DNA of 37,703 nt. Source: an uncultured Akkermansia sp. GTDB taxonomy: Bacteria; Verrucomicrobiota; Verrucomicrobiia; Verrucomicrobiales; Akkermansiaceae. Shown here piece by piece: positions 25,153 to 32,885 of the stretch; within the stretch, counting starts at the first letter, position 1, and each line of letters opens with the position of its first letter. The stretch lies in the NCBI GenBank assembly GCA_947631275.1, contig CANRKR010000018.1, forward strand, positions 1 through 37,703, in the 5' to 3' direction. The position numbers were made by a program, and so were the translations under genes. The notes below the pieces were generated by a model. It saw only the letters and a list, made by a program, of their open reading frames with translations, was not told where the DNA came from and did not search any database.

Positions 25153-25555
25153 GCCTTTTTCTTGACTTTCTGCGGAAGCGAATCGTTTCATCTCCTCAAC
25201 TGACGAAACTAAACTCACAGAACGCAAAGGAAAAACTCTGCCTCAACTGGTACAGGAAAATAAGCGCACCACCTGCATCCAGCCGCCGCAAACACACAGC
25301 ACAAAACTCTCTCCTCCCTCCCCCCACACACAACCGGCAGTTGACTGCACATCATCGATGTCTCTGTTCCCCGTCCGCGCCGCAAGAAACTCAGGACGGC
25401 CGTTAGAAAAACCAAAAACATAAAGACGAAATCGACGACACGACACGCCGCCATGCCGACCGATTAACTAACGGTACTACAATCGATGGAAAGGTAGCAG
25501 AATCCTCACGCTGTCGCCCAAAACTGAAAAAATGTGCCGGTAGGTGAGATTATGC
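25153..25555. other. Intergenic stretch before the ribosomal protein operon
   Basis: About 400 bases between the divergent tRNA-Tyr and rplX promoters. A 79-codon minus-strand frame at 25215-25454 has Cys/Val-rich composition with no recognisable domain and is not called. I see no rplN or other ribosomal protein gene, and no clear hairpin leader. Confidence 0.5.
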
Positions 25556-25584
25556 TTGACGAATGAGGGGGAAGAGAGTAAGCT
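25556..25584 (+). promoter_or_regulatory. Promoter of the reduced spc operon
   Basis: TTGACG (25556-25561), a 17-base spacer, TAAGCT (25579-25584). The start would be about 50 bases before rplX, consistent with rplX being the first gene of a transcript rather than a continuation of an S10-type operon. Confidence 0.6.
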
Positions 25585-25641
25585 GTGTGCCCCGTCCCGC
25601 TGGTGCGCGGACGGAAAAAACGAAACAATCAAGCACAAACG

Positions 25642-25866
25642 ATGAAGACCCACGTTAAGAAAGGTGATGATGTGCAAATCATTGCCGGCAAGAACAAGGG
25701 CAAGCGTGGTGTCGTCTTGAGTGTTGATGCAAAGAAGCAAACCGTGATCGTAGAAGGGGCTCGGAAGCTGAAGAAAGCGACCAAACCAACGGAGGATGAT
25801 CCGGAAGGCGGCATCAAAGAGATAGACGGCGCCATCCACATCTCGAATGTGAAGAAAGTGAGTTGA
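25642..25866 (+). CDS. rplX: Ribosomal protein L24
   Basis: 74 residues, at the short end for L24. The KOW motif is visible at the start ([20 protein letters not shown]), followed by the L24 segment with [16 protein letters not shown]24 is a 50S assembly-initiating protein that binds 23S rRNA near the exit tunnel. The frame is open upstream, but the ATG at 25642 gives the usual start. It is the first gene of the operon; rplN, which normally precedes it, is absent. Confidence 0.95.
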   Translation: MKTHVKKGDDVQIIAGKNKGKRGVVLSVDAKKQTVIVEGARKLKKATKPTEDDPEGGIKEIDGAIHISNVKKVS

Positions 25867-25925
25867 TACCTTCCGGTAGAGACTCCGCGCTTAAGCCAAA
25901 AACAACTAGCTGACCCGCTGAACCA

Positions 25926-26498
25926 ATGAAAACACCAACACTACTGACATACTACAAAGAGAAGGTCGTGCCGACCCTCCGAGCCAAGCATAAGTATGCC
26001 AACGTGCACCAAATCCCGAGACTGGAAAAAATCGTGGTGACGACGTGCATGGGCAAGCACCCGGATCGCAAGCAGGCCGTGGAAGATGCTGTGGCAGAGC
26101 TTTCGAAGATCACCGGACAAAAACCTTCGGTGACTTACGCCCGCAAGAGCGTGGCCAACTTCAAACTGCGTGAGGGCGAGGTACTCGGCGCACGAGTCAC
26201 CCTACGATCCACGCGCATGTGGGAGTTCCTTGATCGCTTCATCAACATCACCGCGCCGAATATCCGTGACTTCCGCGGACTGCCGACTAAATCCTTTGAC
26301 GGGCGCGGCAACTATGCCGTTGGAATCCCGGATCAGTCCATCTTCCCGGAGATCGAGCTTGACCAGATCAAGCGCAACGTGGGACTGGACATCATCTTCG
26401 TGACCAGCGCGCAAACAGATACTGAGGGGCGCGATCTGCTCACCGAGCTGGGCATCCCGTTCCGTAAGCCGAACAAGAAGACAGAAGAAACCGCCTAA
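25926..26498 (+). CDS. rplE: Ribosomal protein L5
   Basis: 190 residues. Family features include LRAKHKYANVHQIPRLEKIV, TGQKPSVTYARKSVANFKLR, and FRGLPTKSFDGRGNYAVGI. L5 binds 5S rRNA in the central protuberance of the 50S subunit. It is normally followed by rpsN; here the next gene is rpsH after only 15 bases. No Shine-Dalgarno sequence precedes the ATG. Confidence 0.98.
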   Translation: MKTPTLLTYYKEKVVPTLRAKHKYANVHQIPRLEKIVVTTCMGKHPDRKQAVEDAVAELSKITGQKPSVTYARKSVANFKLREGEVLGARVTLRSTRMWEFLDRFINITAPNIRDFRGLPTKSFDGRGNYAVGIPDQSIFPEIELDQIKRNVGLDIIFVTSAQTDTEGRDLLTELGIPFRKPNKKTEETA

Positions 26499-26513
26499 CC
26501 TTTTCTAACAACC

Positions 26514-26915
26514 ATGGCAGTACTAACTGATCCCATTGCTGATTTCCTGACGCGCGTTAAAAACGCCGGTCGAGCACGCAACGAATCTTTCATCGCTCCC
26601 TACTCCAAGATCAAGGCGGAGATCGCCCGCATCCTGCAGGAGGAGGGGTACATCTGGTCCTGCGAAGTGACTGGTGAAGGCAAGGACAAAGCCATCACTG
26701 TGAAGTGCAAGTACACGAAAGATGGCAAATCCATTGTCACCGATGTGAAACGCTGCTCGCGTCCAGGTCGCCGTCAATATGTCACGTCCGAGAAAATTCC
26801 CGTCGTAATGAACGGACTCGGCATTGCAATCGTGTCCACTTCCCAAGGGCTCATGACCGGCGCCAAGGCGCGCAAGCAGAGCATTGGCGGTGAACTTATC
26901 GCCCTCGTTTGGTAA
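26514..26915 (+). CDS. rpsH: Ribosomal protein S8
   Basis: 133 residues starting MAVLTDPIADFLTRVKNAGR, the standard S8 start. The end (STSQGLMTGAKARKQSIGGE) matches the C-terminal rRNA-binding region. S8 binds helix 21 of 16S rRNA and, in E. coli, represses the spc operon. The gap to rplF is 21 bases. Confidence 0.98.
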   Translation: MAVLTDPIADFLTRVKNAGRARNESFIAPYSKIKAEIARILQEEGYIWSCEVTGEGKDKAITVKCKYTKDGKSIVTDVKRCSRPGRRQYVTSEKIPVVMNGLGIAIVSTSQGLMTGAKARKQSIGGELIALVW

Positions 26916-26936
26916 CCCCTGACCCACTTTTACATC

Positions 26937-27476
26937 ATGTCACGAGTAGGAAAGAAAGTTATCACTGTCCCGTCCGGCGTCACCGTGTCTGCAGAGGGTC
27001 AGCTCGTCACCGTGAAAGGCGGCAAGGGCGAGCTGAGTTGGACCCTGCCGGAAGGCATCTCCATCTCCGTGGAGGGCTCGGAGCTAAGCGTGAAGCGTGC
27101 GGATGATTCCCGCCGCCTGCGTGCCCTGCACGGTACAAACCGCTCTCTGCTTTCCAATATGGTGGAAGGCGTCTCCAAGGGCTTCGTGAAGGAGCTGGAG
27201 ATCGTGGGCGTGGGTTTCAAAGCTGCGGTGAAGGGCAAGCAACTGGATCTGGCTCTGGGCAAATCCCACCCCATCCTGCATCCCATCCCGGCAGGCATCA
27301 CGGTCACCGTCACCGAGAACACCAAGATCAAGGTGGAAGGTATCGATAAGCAAATCGTCGGCCAATTCGCTGCCGAGGTCCGCGGTTATTACCCACCGGA
27401 GCCGTACAAGGGCAAGGGCGTTCACTATGTGGGCGAACATATTCGCCGCAAGGAAGGTAAGAGCGTCGGCAAGTAA
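26937..27476 (+). CDS. rplF: Ribosomal protein L6
   Basis: 179 residues, starting MSRVGKKVITVPSGVTVSAE. The C-terminal signature PEPYKGKGVHYVGEHIRRKE is present. L6 sits near the factor-binding site of the 50S subunit. It is followed by rplR after 25 bases. Confidence 0.98.
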   Translation: MSRVGKKVITVPSGVTVSAEGQLVTVKGGKGELSWTLPEGISISVEGSELSVKRADDSRRLRALHGTNRSLLSNMVEGVSKGFVKELEIVGVGFKAAVKGKQLDLALGKSHPILHPIPAGITVTVTENTKIKVEGIDKQIVGQFAAEVRGYYPPEPYKGKGVHYVGEHIRRKEGKSVGK

Positions 27477-27501
27477 CCACATTCAACTTTATCATTTCAT
27501 C

Positions 27502-27852
27502 ATGAGTACGATTAATCGCAAAGCCGTTCGTCGCCGCGTTCGCGCTCGCATTCGCAAAAAGATATCCGGCACCGCGGAACGTCCGCGTCTGGCTGTGTTC
27601 TTCTCCAATAAGCACGTGTATGCCCAGGTGATTGATGACACGAAGGGACACACTCTTTGCACTGCGTGTTCCAAGGCTCTTGGACTCTCTCGCGCTAATC
27701 TGGACACCGCCGCTAAGGTGGGTGAAGAAATCGCCAAGAAGAGCCAATCTGTTGGTGTGACGGAAGTCGTATTTGACCGCGGTGGTTTCCTCTACCACGG
27801 GAAAGTCAAATCCCTGGCGGACGCTGCTCGCCAGGCTGGACTGCAATTCTAA
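27502..27852 (+). CDS. rplR: Ribosomal protein L18
   Basis: 116 residues from the ATG at 27502 (MSTINRKAVRRRVRARIRKK). The frame continues upstream into rplF, but this start gives the usual L18. The core RPRLAVFFSNKHVYAQVIDD and C-terminal FDRGGFLYHGKVKSLADAAR are typical. L18 helps bind 5S rRNA. The leader before the ATG is T/A/C-rich without a Shine-Dalgarno sequence. Confidence 0.97.
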   Translation: MSTINRKAVRRRVRARIRKKISGTAERPRLAVFFSNKHVYAQVIDDTKGHTLCTACSKALGLSRANLDTAAKVGEEIAKKSQSVGVTEVVFDRGGFLYHGKVKSLADAARQAGLQF

Positions 27853-27870
27853 CCCGCATTTACATCTTTT

Positions 27871-28578
27871 ATGAGTACTGAAGAACAGAAAGAGACGGGG
27901 ACTTCAACTGAGACTGTCGCTCCCGCTGAAGCGATTCCCGCGCCCGCAGATTCTGCAACTGTTACCGGGTCCGACGCTGCGTCTGGAGGTCGCACTCCGG
28001 GTCGAGCGAGCGGAGGCGCCCCGCGCTCCGGGCAGCGTTCCCAGCGCCACGAAGGTTCTTCCCCACGACGCACGGGCAATACTGCCACAGAAGAAGGCCC
28101 CCAGCTGGTGGAGAAAGTGGTGTATGTAAACCGCTGCGCCAAGGTTGTAAAGGGTGGTCGTCGTTTCTCCTTCTCCGCCCTCGTGGTAGTGGGAGATCGC
28201 AACGGCAAGGTCGGTCAGGGCTTCGGCAAGGCGAATGAGGTATCAGACGCCATCCGCAAAGGAACTGATGCCGCCAAACGTGCCATGAAAAAGGTGACTG
28301 TGGTGAATGAGACTCTGCCGCACGAAGTTTACAGCGAATTTGGTGGTGCAAAGATCGTTCTCAAGCCTGCCGCCCCCGGTACCGGGCTGGTAGCCGGTGA
28401 GAAGGTGCGCGCCGTGCTGGAGGCAGCGGGGGTGAGCAACGTCATAGCCAAATCGCTCGGCTCTTCCAATGCCGCCAACGTGGTGAAAGCAACTATGCAG
28501 GCTATGCTTTCCATGCGCACAGCGGATCAAGTGCTCGCCGCACGTGGCAAGAAGAAAAAGGAGCAAGCCTCGGTTTAA
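27871..28578 (+). CDS. rpsE: Ribosomal protein S5 with long N-terminal extension
   Basis: 235 residues, against about 165 in E. coli. Residues from about 81 (EKVVYVNRCAKVVKGGRRFS) form the normal S5: double-stranded RNA-binding domain, then the C-terminal domain. The first 80 or so residues are a low-complexity Ala/Gly/Ser/Thr/Arg-rich extension, first acidic then basic (RTPGRASGGAPRSGQRSQRH). The extension is in frame behind the only ATG next to rplR. S5 contributes to decoding accuracy. The next gene is rplO, with no rpmD between. Confidence 0.96.
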   Translation: MSTEEQKETGTSTETVAPAEAIPAPADSATVTGSDAASGGRTPGRASGGAPRSGQRSQRHEGSSPRRTGNTATEEGPQLVEKVVYVNRCAKVVKGGRRFSFSALVVVGDRNGKVGQGFGKANEVSDAIRKGTDAAKRAMKKVTVVNETLPHEVYSEFGGAKIVLKPAAPGTGLVAGEKVRAVLEAAGVSNVIAKSLGSSNAANVVKATMQAMLSMRTADQVLAARGKKKKEQASV

Positions 28579-28619
28579 TCTCCTGCATTTGTGAACTTCT
28601 AAGTTGATTTGTTACAGCT

Positions 28620-29084
28620 ATGTTGACTCTGAACAATCTTAAGCCTAACCCCGGTGCAAAGCACCGCAAGAAGCGCCTCGGAAATGGCGAAAGCTCTGGC
28701 CTTGGCAAAACCTGTGGCAAGGGCAACAAAGGACAGAAGGCCCGTTCCGGAGGCTCCGTCCGCCCCGGATTCGAAGGCGGTCAGATGCCCCTGCATCGCC
28801 GTCTGCCAAAGAAGGGCTTTAGCAATGCCCGTTTCCGCGATACCATTGCCATCGTCAATCTCAACCAGTTGGAAGCTTTCTTCGAAGCCGGTGCTACGGT
28901 GACAGAAGCGGAACTGCGCGCTGCTGGACTGGTGAAAGGCGCCTGTGACGCGGTAAAACTGCTAGCGCAAGGCGAGCTGAGCAAAGCTCTCACAATTTCC
29001 GTGGATTTTGCGAGCGAAACCGCCAAGAAGAAGATAAGCGCTGTTGGTGGCAGTCTCACCGTGCTCTCTGAAAGCGTAAACTGA
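28620..29084 (+). CDS. rplO: Ribosomal protein L15
   Basis: 154 residues starting MLTLNNLKPNPGAKHRKKRL. Family hallmarks are GLGKTCGKGNKGQKARSGG and GFEGGQMPLHRRLPKKGF. L15 is a late 50S assembly protein. The 41 bases before it hold no rpmD (L30). SecY follows after 98 bases. Confidence 0.98.
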   Translation: MLTLNNLKPNPGAKHRKKRLGNGESSGLGKTCGKGNKGQKARSGGSVRPGFEGGQMPLHRRLPKKGFSNARFRDTIAIVNLNQLEAFFEAGATVTEAELRAAGLVKGACDAVKLLAQGELSKALTISVDFASETAKKKISAVGGSLTVLSESVN

Positions 29085-29182
29085 ACACGCCTTACCCCGC
29101 GCGGCGGCAGAACTGAGCGCACATGGCGCCCATCTGCCCCGCGTGGTGTGCTTAACTCAACTTTTTCTGAATCGATCACACC

Positions 29183-30661
29183 ATGTTAGCCGCTTTCGCC
29201 AACACCATGCGCGTCCCGGAACTGCGGAGTCGTATCCTTTTCACTCTGGCCATGATTGTGGTCGTGCGTCTTGGGGTGCATCTTCCTCTGCCGGGCGTGG
29301 ATGTGCATGCACTCACCACCTACCTTCAGGAGCAGGCGGCGGAGGGCGGCGGCGTGTTCGGGGCTCTGGGAGCCATCCTCACCATCTTTTCCGGCGGAGG
29401 GTTGCAGCAATGCGGTATCTTTGCGCTTGGCATCATGCCCTACATCTCCGCCTCCATCATGACCCAGCTGATGGGCGCAGTGCTCCCCTCATGGAAAAAA
29501 ATGCTGCAAGAGGAGGGCGGTCGCCAGAAGATGACGCGTTACACGCGCATCCTCGCCATCATCATTGCCGTCGTTCAGGGGTACCTGCTCACCCGCACGC
29601 TGGAAAACCCCTCTTCTATCGGATTGGATGTGAGCAACCTCGTGATGCATCCGGGGTGGATATTCACCATCACCACCATCTTCATCATCGTCACCGGCAC
29701 CATGTTCCTCATGTGGATCGGTGACCAAATCACCGAGCGCGGTGTGGGCAACGGCATTTCTCTCATCATTTCGGTAAACATTATCTCTGCCCTGCCCGGT
29801 GCTTTCTCTCTGGCGTGGAAAACCTGCGTGATGCGCGGCGGCACGGAAATTAACCCATTGGGAGCTCTCGCCCTCGTGGCGCTCATCCTCTTCATGGTGC
29901 TGGTGGTAGCGCTGGTAGTCACCGTGAGCCAGGCGCAGAGGCGTATTCCAGTGCAAGCGGCGAAGCGCGTCATCGGTCGTGGAAAGATGACTCAGGGGGG
30001 CACTACCTACCTGCCTCTCAAGCTCAATTATTCCGGAGTGATGCCCGTCATCTTCGCCACGGCCATCCTCGCGCTGCCGGGCATGATTGCACAGCAGATT
30101 TTCCCCGGCGATACCTTCGTAGGCGCCATTGTTTCCGCCATCCTTTCCCCGAGTGATATCTGGTACTATCTGATTTCATCGTTCATGATCTTCTTCTTCT
30201 CGTTTTTCTGGGTGGCTACCATGTTCCAGCCCCAGCAGATTGCGGAGGATCTCAAACGCTCGGGCAACTACATCCCCGGCGTGCGCCCCGGTCCCCCCAC
30301 GGCCACCTTCCTGGATCTCACTATGACCCGGCTTACATTTGCTGGTTCGCTCTTTCTCACACTAATCTATTTCCTGCCCAGCCTGCTTTCCGTGTTTGGC
30401 TCCCTGCCGCATGTGGTAACACAGTTTTTCGGCGGCACTTCCCTGCTCATTCTGGTCGGCGTGTTGCTGGATATGATGCGCCAGGTGGAAGCCACGCTGC
30501 TGCAGAAGAATTACGACGGCTTCATGAAGAAGGGACGCTTGCGCGGGCGCTATTCGCACCTGCAAGGAACCGGCGCCCCGGCAGAGAGCAAAGGCATCGT
30601 CATCCTCTGGGTACTCATCGCCCTTGCCGTACTCGCCTGCCTCATCATCATTATGCCGTAA
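29183..30661 (+). CDS. secY: Protein translocase subunit SecY
   Basis: The channel subunit of the Sec translocon. At 492 residues it is somewhat longer than E. coli SecY (443), with ten predicted membrane segments. The start (FANTMRVPELRSRILFTLAM), the plug region with the SecY GIMPYISASIMTQLM block, WIGDQITERGVGNGISLI and the PQQIAEDLKRSGNYIPGVRPG loop are all family signatures. It is the last gene of the ribosomal operon; adk, map, infA and rpsM, which often follow, are absent. Confidence 0.98.
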   Translation: MLAAFANTMRVPELRSRILFTLAMIVVVRLGVHLPLPGVDVHALTTYLQEQAAEGGGVFGALGAILTIFSGGGLQQCGIFALGIMPYISASIMTQLMGAVLPSWKKMLQEEGGRQKMTRYTRILAIIIAVVQGYLLTRTLENPSSIGLDVSNLVMHPGWIFTITTIFIIVTGTMFLMWIGDQITERGVGNGISLIISVNIISALPGAFSLAWKTCVMRGGTEINPLGALALVALILFMVLVVALVVTVSQAQRRIPVQAAKRVIGRGKMTQGGTTYLPLKLNYSGVMPVIFATAILALPGMIAQQIFPGDTFVGAIVSAILSPSDIWYYLISSFMIFFFSFFWVATMFQPQQIAEDLKRSGNYIPGVRPGPPTATFLDLTMTRLTFAGSLFLTLIYFLPSLLSVFGSLPHVVTQFFGGTSLLILVGVLLDMMRQVEATLLQKNYDGFMKKGRLRGRYSHLQGTGAPAESKGIVILWVLIALAVLACLIIIMP

Positions 30662-30700
30662 ATGGACCGACGAGATCTTGGTTTGCAGGACAAATCCATC

Positions 30701-30729
30701 TTGCTAACGTCGGAAATTTGTGCTAGTCT
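30701..30729 (+). promoter_or_regulatory. Promoter of the ATPase/nuclease-like pair
   Basis: TTGCTA (30701-30706), a 17-base spacer ending TGC (extended -10) and TAGTCT (30724-30729). Initiation near 30736 would leave a leader of about nine bases. This suggests the pair is transcribed separately from secY. Confidence 0.5.
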
Positions 30730-30744
30730 CTTTCCCGTCTTTTT

Positions 30745-31992
30745 ATGAGATTAGAACTCCAGAATTTCGCCTTTGTCAGGAAGGCTGATATTGTCATTGA
30801 CGGCATAACCGTCATCGGAGGGGACAACAATACCGGCAAGAGCACTATCGGCAAGGCGTTGTTTTCCGCCTTCTATGCTCTTCATGATATCGAAAGCAAG
30901 GTGAAGGACGCGCGTAGTCAAGCCTTTGCATTAGGTCTTGCCGGGCTTCTTCGGGAGCAGAAAAACGTCACGTTTGCGCCTTCGCATTATGGTCGACTCT
31001 TCAATTTTGCCACCCAATGCATCGATGACGTCCAGCATTTAAGCGAGTTGATCCCTTTCCTCACCGGTCTGAAGATCGCATTGCCTGCGGAAGCTGAGGC
31101 GACCGTTGCGAGCGGTGCGAAAAACTCACTCGATACCGTCATGCAGTGGCCCCGGGAAAAAATTGTGGGTCAACTCGTTCAGGATTCTTTTCGTCAGGTC
31201 TTCAACGGGCAGATCAACTCCCTCATTTCCCCGGAATCTAGGGCTCAGCTCTCCCTCAAAATCAAGCAGGACGCAATCCGCATTTCCTTCTCCGGAGATA
31301 GGCTCGAGCAACTGGACGCCGGCATCACGCTGCTCAACAAGGCCGTTTTCTACAATAATCCCGTTATTATCGATGGCGTCAACGGGGAATTCCCTGCCAA
31401 TACGGCCAGTCGCTATATGGCATCTCTGATTGCCGGAGCTTCTCCCGGTGAAATGAAGGGGGAGAATGTGCTTCTGCGCTCCATGCAGGACGAAAAGCTT
31501 GCCCATGTCTATGAGGAGCTCAGGCACATTGTCGACGGCAAGCTCGAATTGGCCAATGGCGAACTTGTTCTGCGGCAAACTCAATTTGAAAAGCCTGTTC
31601 TGCTGAACAACCTCTCCTCCGGGCTGAAGGCATTCGTCCTGCTCAAACTCCTCCTTGAGAACTCCATACTCAGGGAGAGAGACATTCTCATCCTCGACGA
31701 ACCGGAAATTCACTTTCATCCTGTCTGGCAGCTTCATTTTGCCGAACTCATCGTACTCCTCCAGAAGCACTTTAATCTCACGACAGTCGTAACCACGCAC
31801 AGCCATTTTTTCCTGAACGCCATACAAACCTTCTCCGGAAAACACCAGACGCAGAGCTGTTTGAAGCTTTACTACGCTGAAAGCGCGGATGAAGGCGCCA
31901 TTTTTGAAGATGTGACTGCCACGCCGGAGATCCTCTACCGGAGAATGGCTGACGCTGTCTCTATGCTCACCCAGGAGCGCGCGGACCTCTGA
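30745..31992 (+). CDS. AAA/ABC-type ATPase, OLD-like without Toprim domain
   Basis: A 415-residue ATPase with the SMC/RecF/OLD plan. Walker A is GGDNNTGKST (25-34, K32). A helical insertion of about 250 residues follows. The ABC-signature-like LSSG is at 290-293, Walker B ILILDEPE at 314-321 (D318, E319), and the switch His in VVTTHSHFF at H352. It lacks the C-terminal Toprim nuclease of OLD/GajA proteins and has no membrane segment. Such standalone ATPases commonly act with a partner effector in anti-phage or DNA-repair modules. The next gene starts 17 bases downstream, so the two are probably one operon. The exact subfamily is not recognised. Confidence 0.88.
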   Translation: MRLELQNFAFVRKADIVIDGITVIGGDNNTGKSTIGKALFSAFYALHDIESKVKDARSQAFALGLAGLLREQKNVTFAPSHYGRLFNFATQCIDDVQHLSELIPFLTGLKIALPAEAEATVASGAKNSLDTVMQWPREKIVGQLVQDSFRQVFNGQINSLISPESRAQLSLKIKQDAIRISFSGDRLEQLDAGITLLNKAVFYNNPVIIDGVNGEFPANTASRYMASLIAGASPGEMKGENVLLRSMQDEKLAHVYEELRHIVDGKLELANGELVLRQTQFEKPVLLNNLSSGLKAFVLLKLLLENSILRERDILILDEPEIHFHPVWQLHFAELIVLLQKHFNLTTVVTTHSHFFLNAIQTFSGKHQTQSCLKLYYAESADEGAIFEDVTATPEILYRRMADAVSMLTQERADL

Positions 31993-32009
31993 AGGACACT
32001 TCCTCTGCT

Positions 32010-32570
32010 ATGAAAAACGGCGGCGAAACCTCCCCCGGAGTCATCCTGAAGGATTACCTTGTTCCCCTTCATCAAACCTCCCGAGACATTGCGCACAATG
32101 AGGAGATGACAACATCTGATCTCATGGCGTACAGCTTTGACGGAATTGCGAAGCAACATGCCTGCGTCCGCCGGACGCAGCCTCTCCCCTCCGTGGATGC
32201 AGTGTATATCGACTCTCAGAACACGCCGTACTTTATCGAGTTTAAGAACGGAAAATTGTCGAACGTCGGGAAAAAGGAACCCTCTCTCACGTCAAAAGTG
32301 ACAGCCAGTGTTCTCCTGGTCCTCGATCTCCACCTCCTCGAAAGCCTCGCTTCTCTCCAGAAAAAAGGACGTTTCATCTTCGTGTATCGCGATGATACAA
32401 CGAACGTATATAACCAACAAATCGAAAACCATATACTGGAGGAGTCGGGAACGGATGCCATCAAGCAGGTCAATGCCATCAGCTGGCTGTTCCGTAAGGC
32501 TGAATCGCTCACAAAGGAACAATTCAATCAGACTTTCCTTCCCGGCATTCTCCCCCATTCGCAGCCCTAG
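32010..32570 (+). CDS. Hypothetical protein with PD-(D/E)XK-like motif
   Basis: A 186-residue soluble protein not recognised as a named family. Its centre reads VDAVYIDSQNTPYFIEFKNG: D63 at the end of a strand, a hairpin, then E77-F-K79. The D-(13)-E-X-K spacing is that of PD-(D/E)XK nucleases of the restriction-endonuclease superfamily. E31/E32 could be the helix-A glutamate. RFIFVYRDDTTNVY (121-134) looks like a later core strand. The position 17 bases after the ATPase suggests a functional pair in which the ATPase senses or loads DNA and this protein cuts. This is inferred from motif and context; a non-catalytic nuclease-fold protein is the main alternative. Confidence 0.6.
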   Translation: MKNGGETSPGVILKDYLVPLHQTSRDIAHNEEMTTSDLMAYSFDGIAKQHACVRRTQPLPSVDAVYIDSQNTPYFIEFKNGKLSNVGKKEPSLTSKVTASVLLVLDLHLLESLASLQKKGRFIFVYRDDTTNVYNQQIENHILEESGTDAIKQVNAISWLFRKAESLTKEQFNQTFLPGILPHSQP

Positions 32571-32600
32571 CGCGGAGTTTTTTCCGGCATCTTTCTTCCT

Positions 32601-32627
32601 CGCCCTGTTTCTTCGCGGGGCGGTTTT
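32601..32627 (+). terminator. Weak terminator after the ATPase/nuclease-like pair
   Basis: CGCCC (32601-32605) and GGGCG (32618-32622) pair around a 12-base loop, followed by GTTTT. The stem is only 5 bp. Confidence 0.4.
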
Positions 32628-32836
32628 GCACGAGATGATCTGTTAGATTTCACTCTTCGTCAGGCTTTTCGGCAGGTGATTCCGTGTCAAATTTGATAAT
32701 TTCTCAAGCGGTTTGCCGTATTTTCACGAACTGTCGCAGAAAATTGTTCACAGCATATTGCTTATCAGTTATGACGGTTTCAATCATTTTGTCCGGAGAC
32801 GCAAAAAAAACTTCTCCCCTGAAGAAGGTTTACCCC

Positions 32837-32865
32837 TTGTATTTACGTTGAGGAAGTGCTAGAGT
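32837..32865 (+). promoter_or_regulatory. Promoter of the long ankyrin gene
   Basis: TTGTAT (32837-32842), a 17-base spacer ending TGC (extended -10), TAGAGT (32860-32865). Initiation near 32872 leaves a leader of about 14 bases containing the ribosome-binding site. Confidence 0.55.
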
Positions 32866-32875
32866 GAGAGCAAGC

Positions 32876-32883
32876 GGAGAAGG
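32876..32883 (+). promoter_or_regulatory. Shine-Dalgarno site of the long ankyrin gene
   Basis: GGAGAAGG just before the ATG at 32886, with the GGAG core six bases upstream. It is one of the few strong ribosome-binding sites in the window and fixes the start. Confidence 0.75.
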
Positions 32884-32885
32884 TC

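Larger units (their letters stand above)
32571..32885 (+). other. Intergenic stretch between the ATPase pair and the long ankyrin gene
   Basis: 315 bases without a supported gene. It holds a modest terminator (32601-32627) and the promoter of the ankyrin gene at its far end. The middle is AT-rich, with nothing recognised. Confidence 0.6.

Noticed and set aside
25215..25454. 79-codon Cys/Val-rich minus-strand frame
   Set aside because: No family resemblance; lies in a promoter-rich intergenic region.
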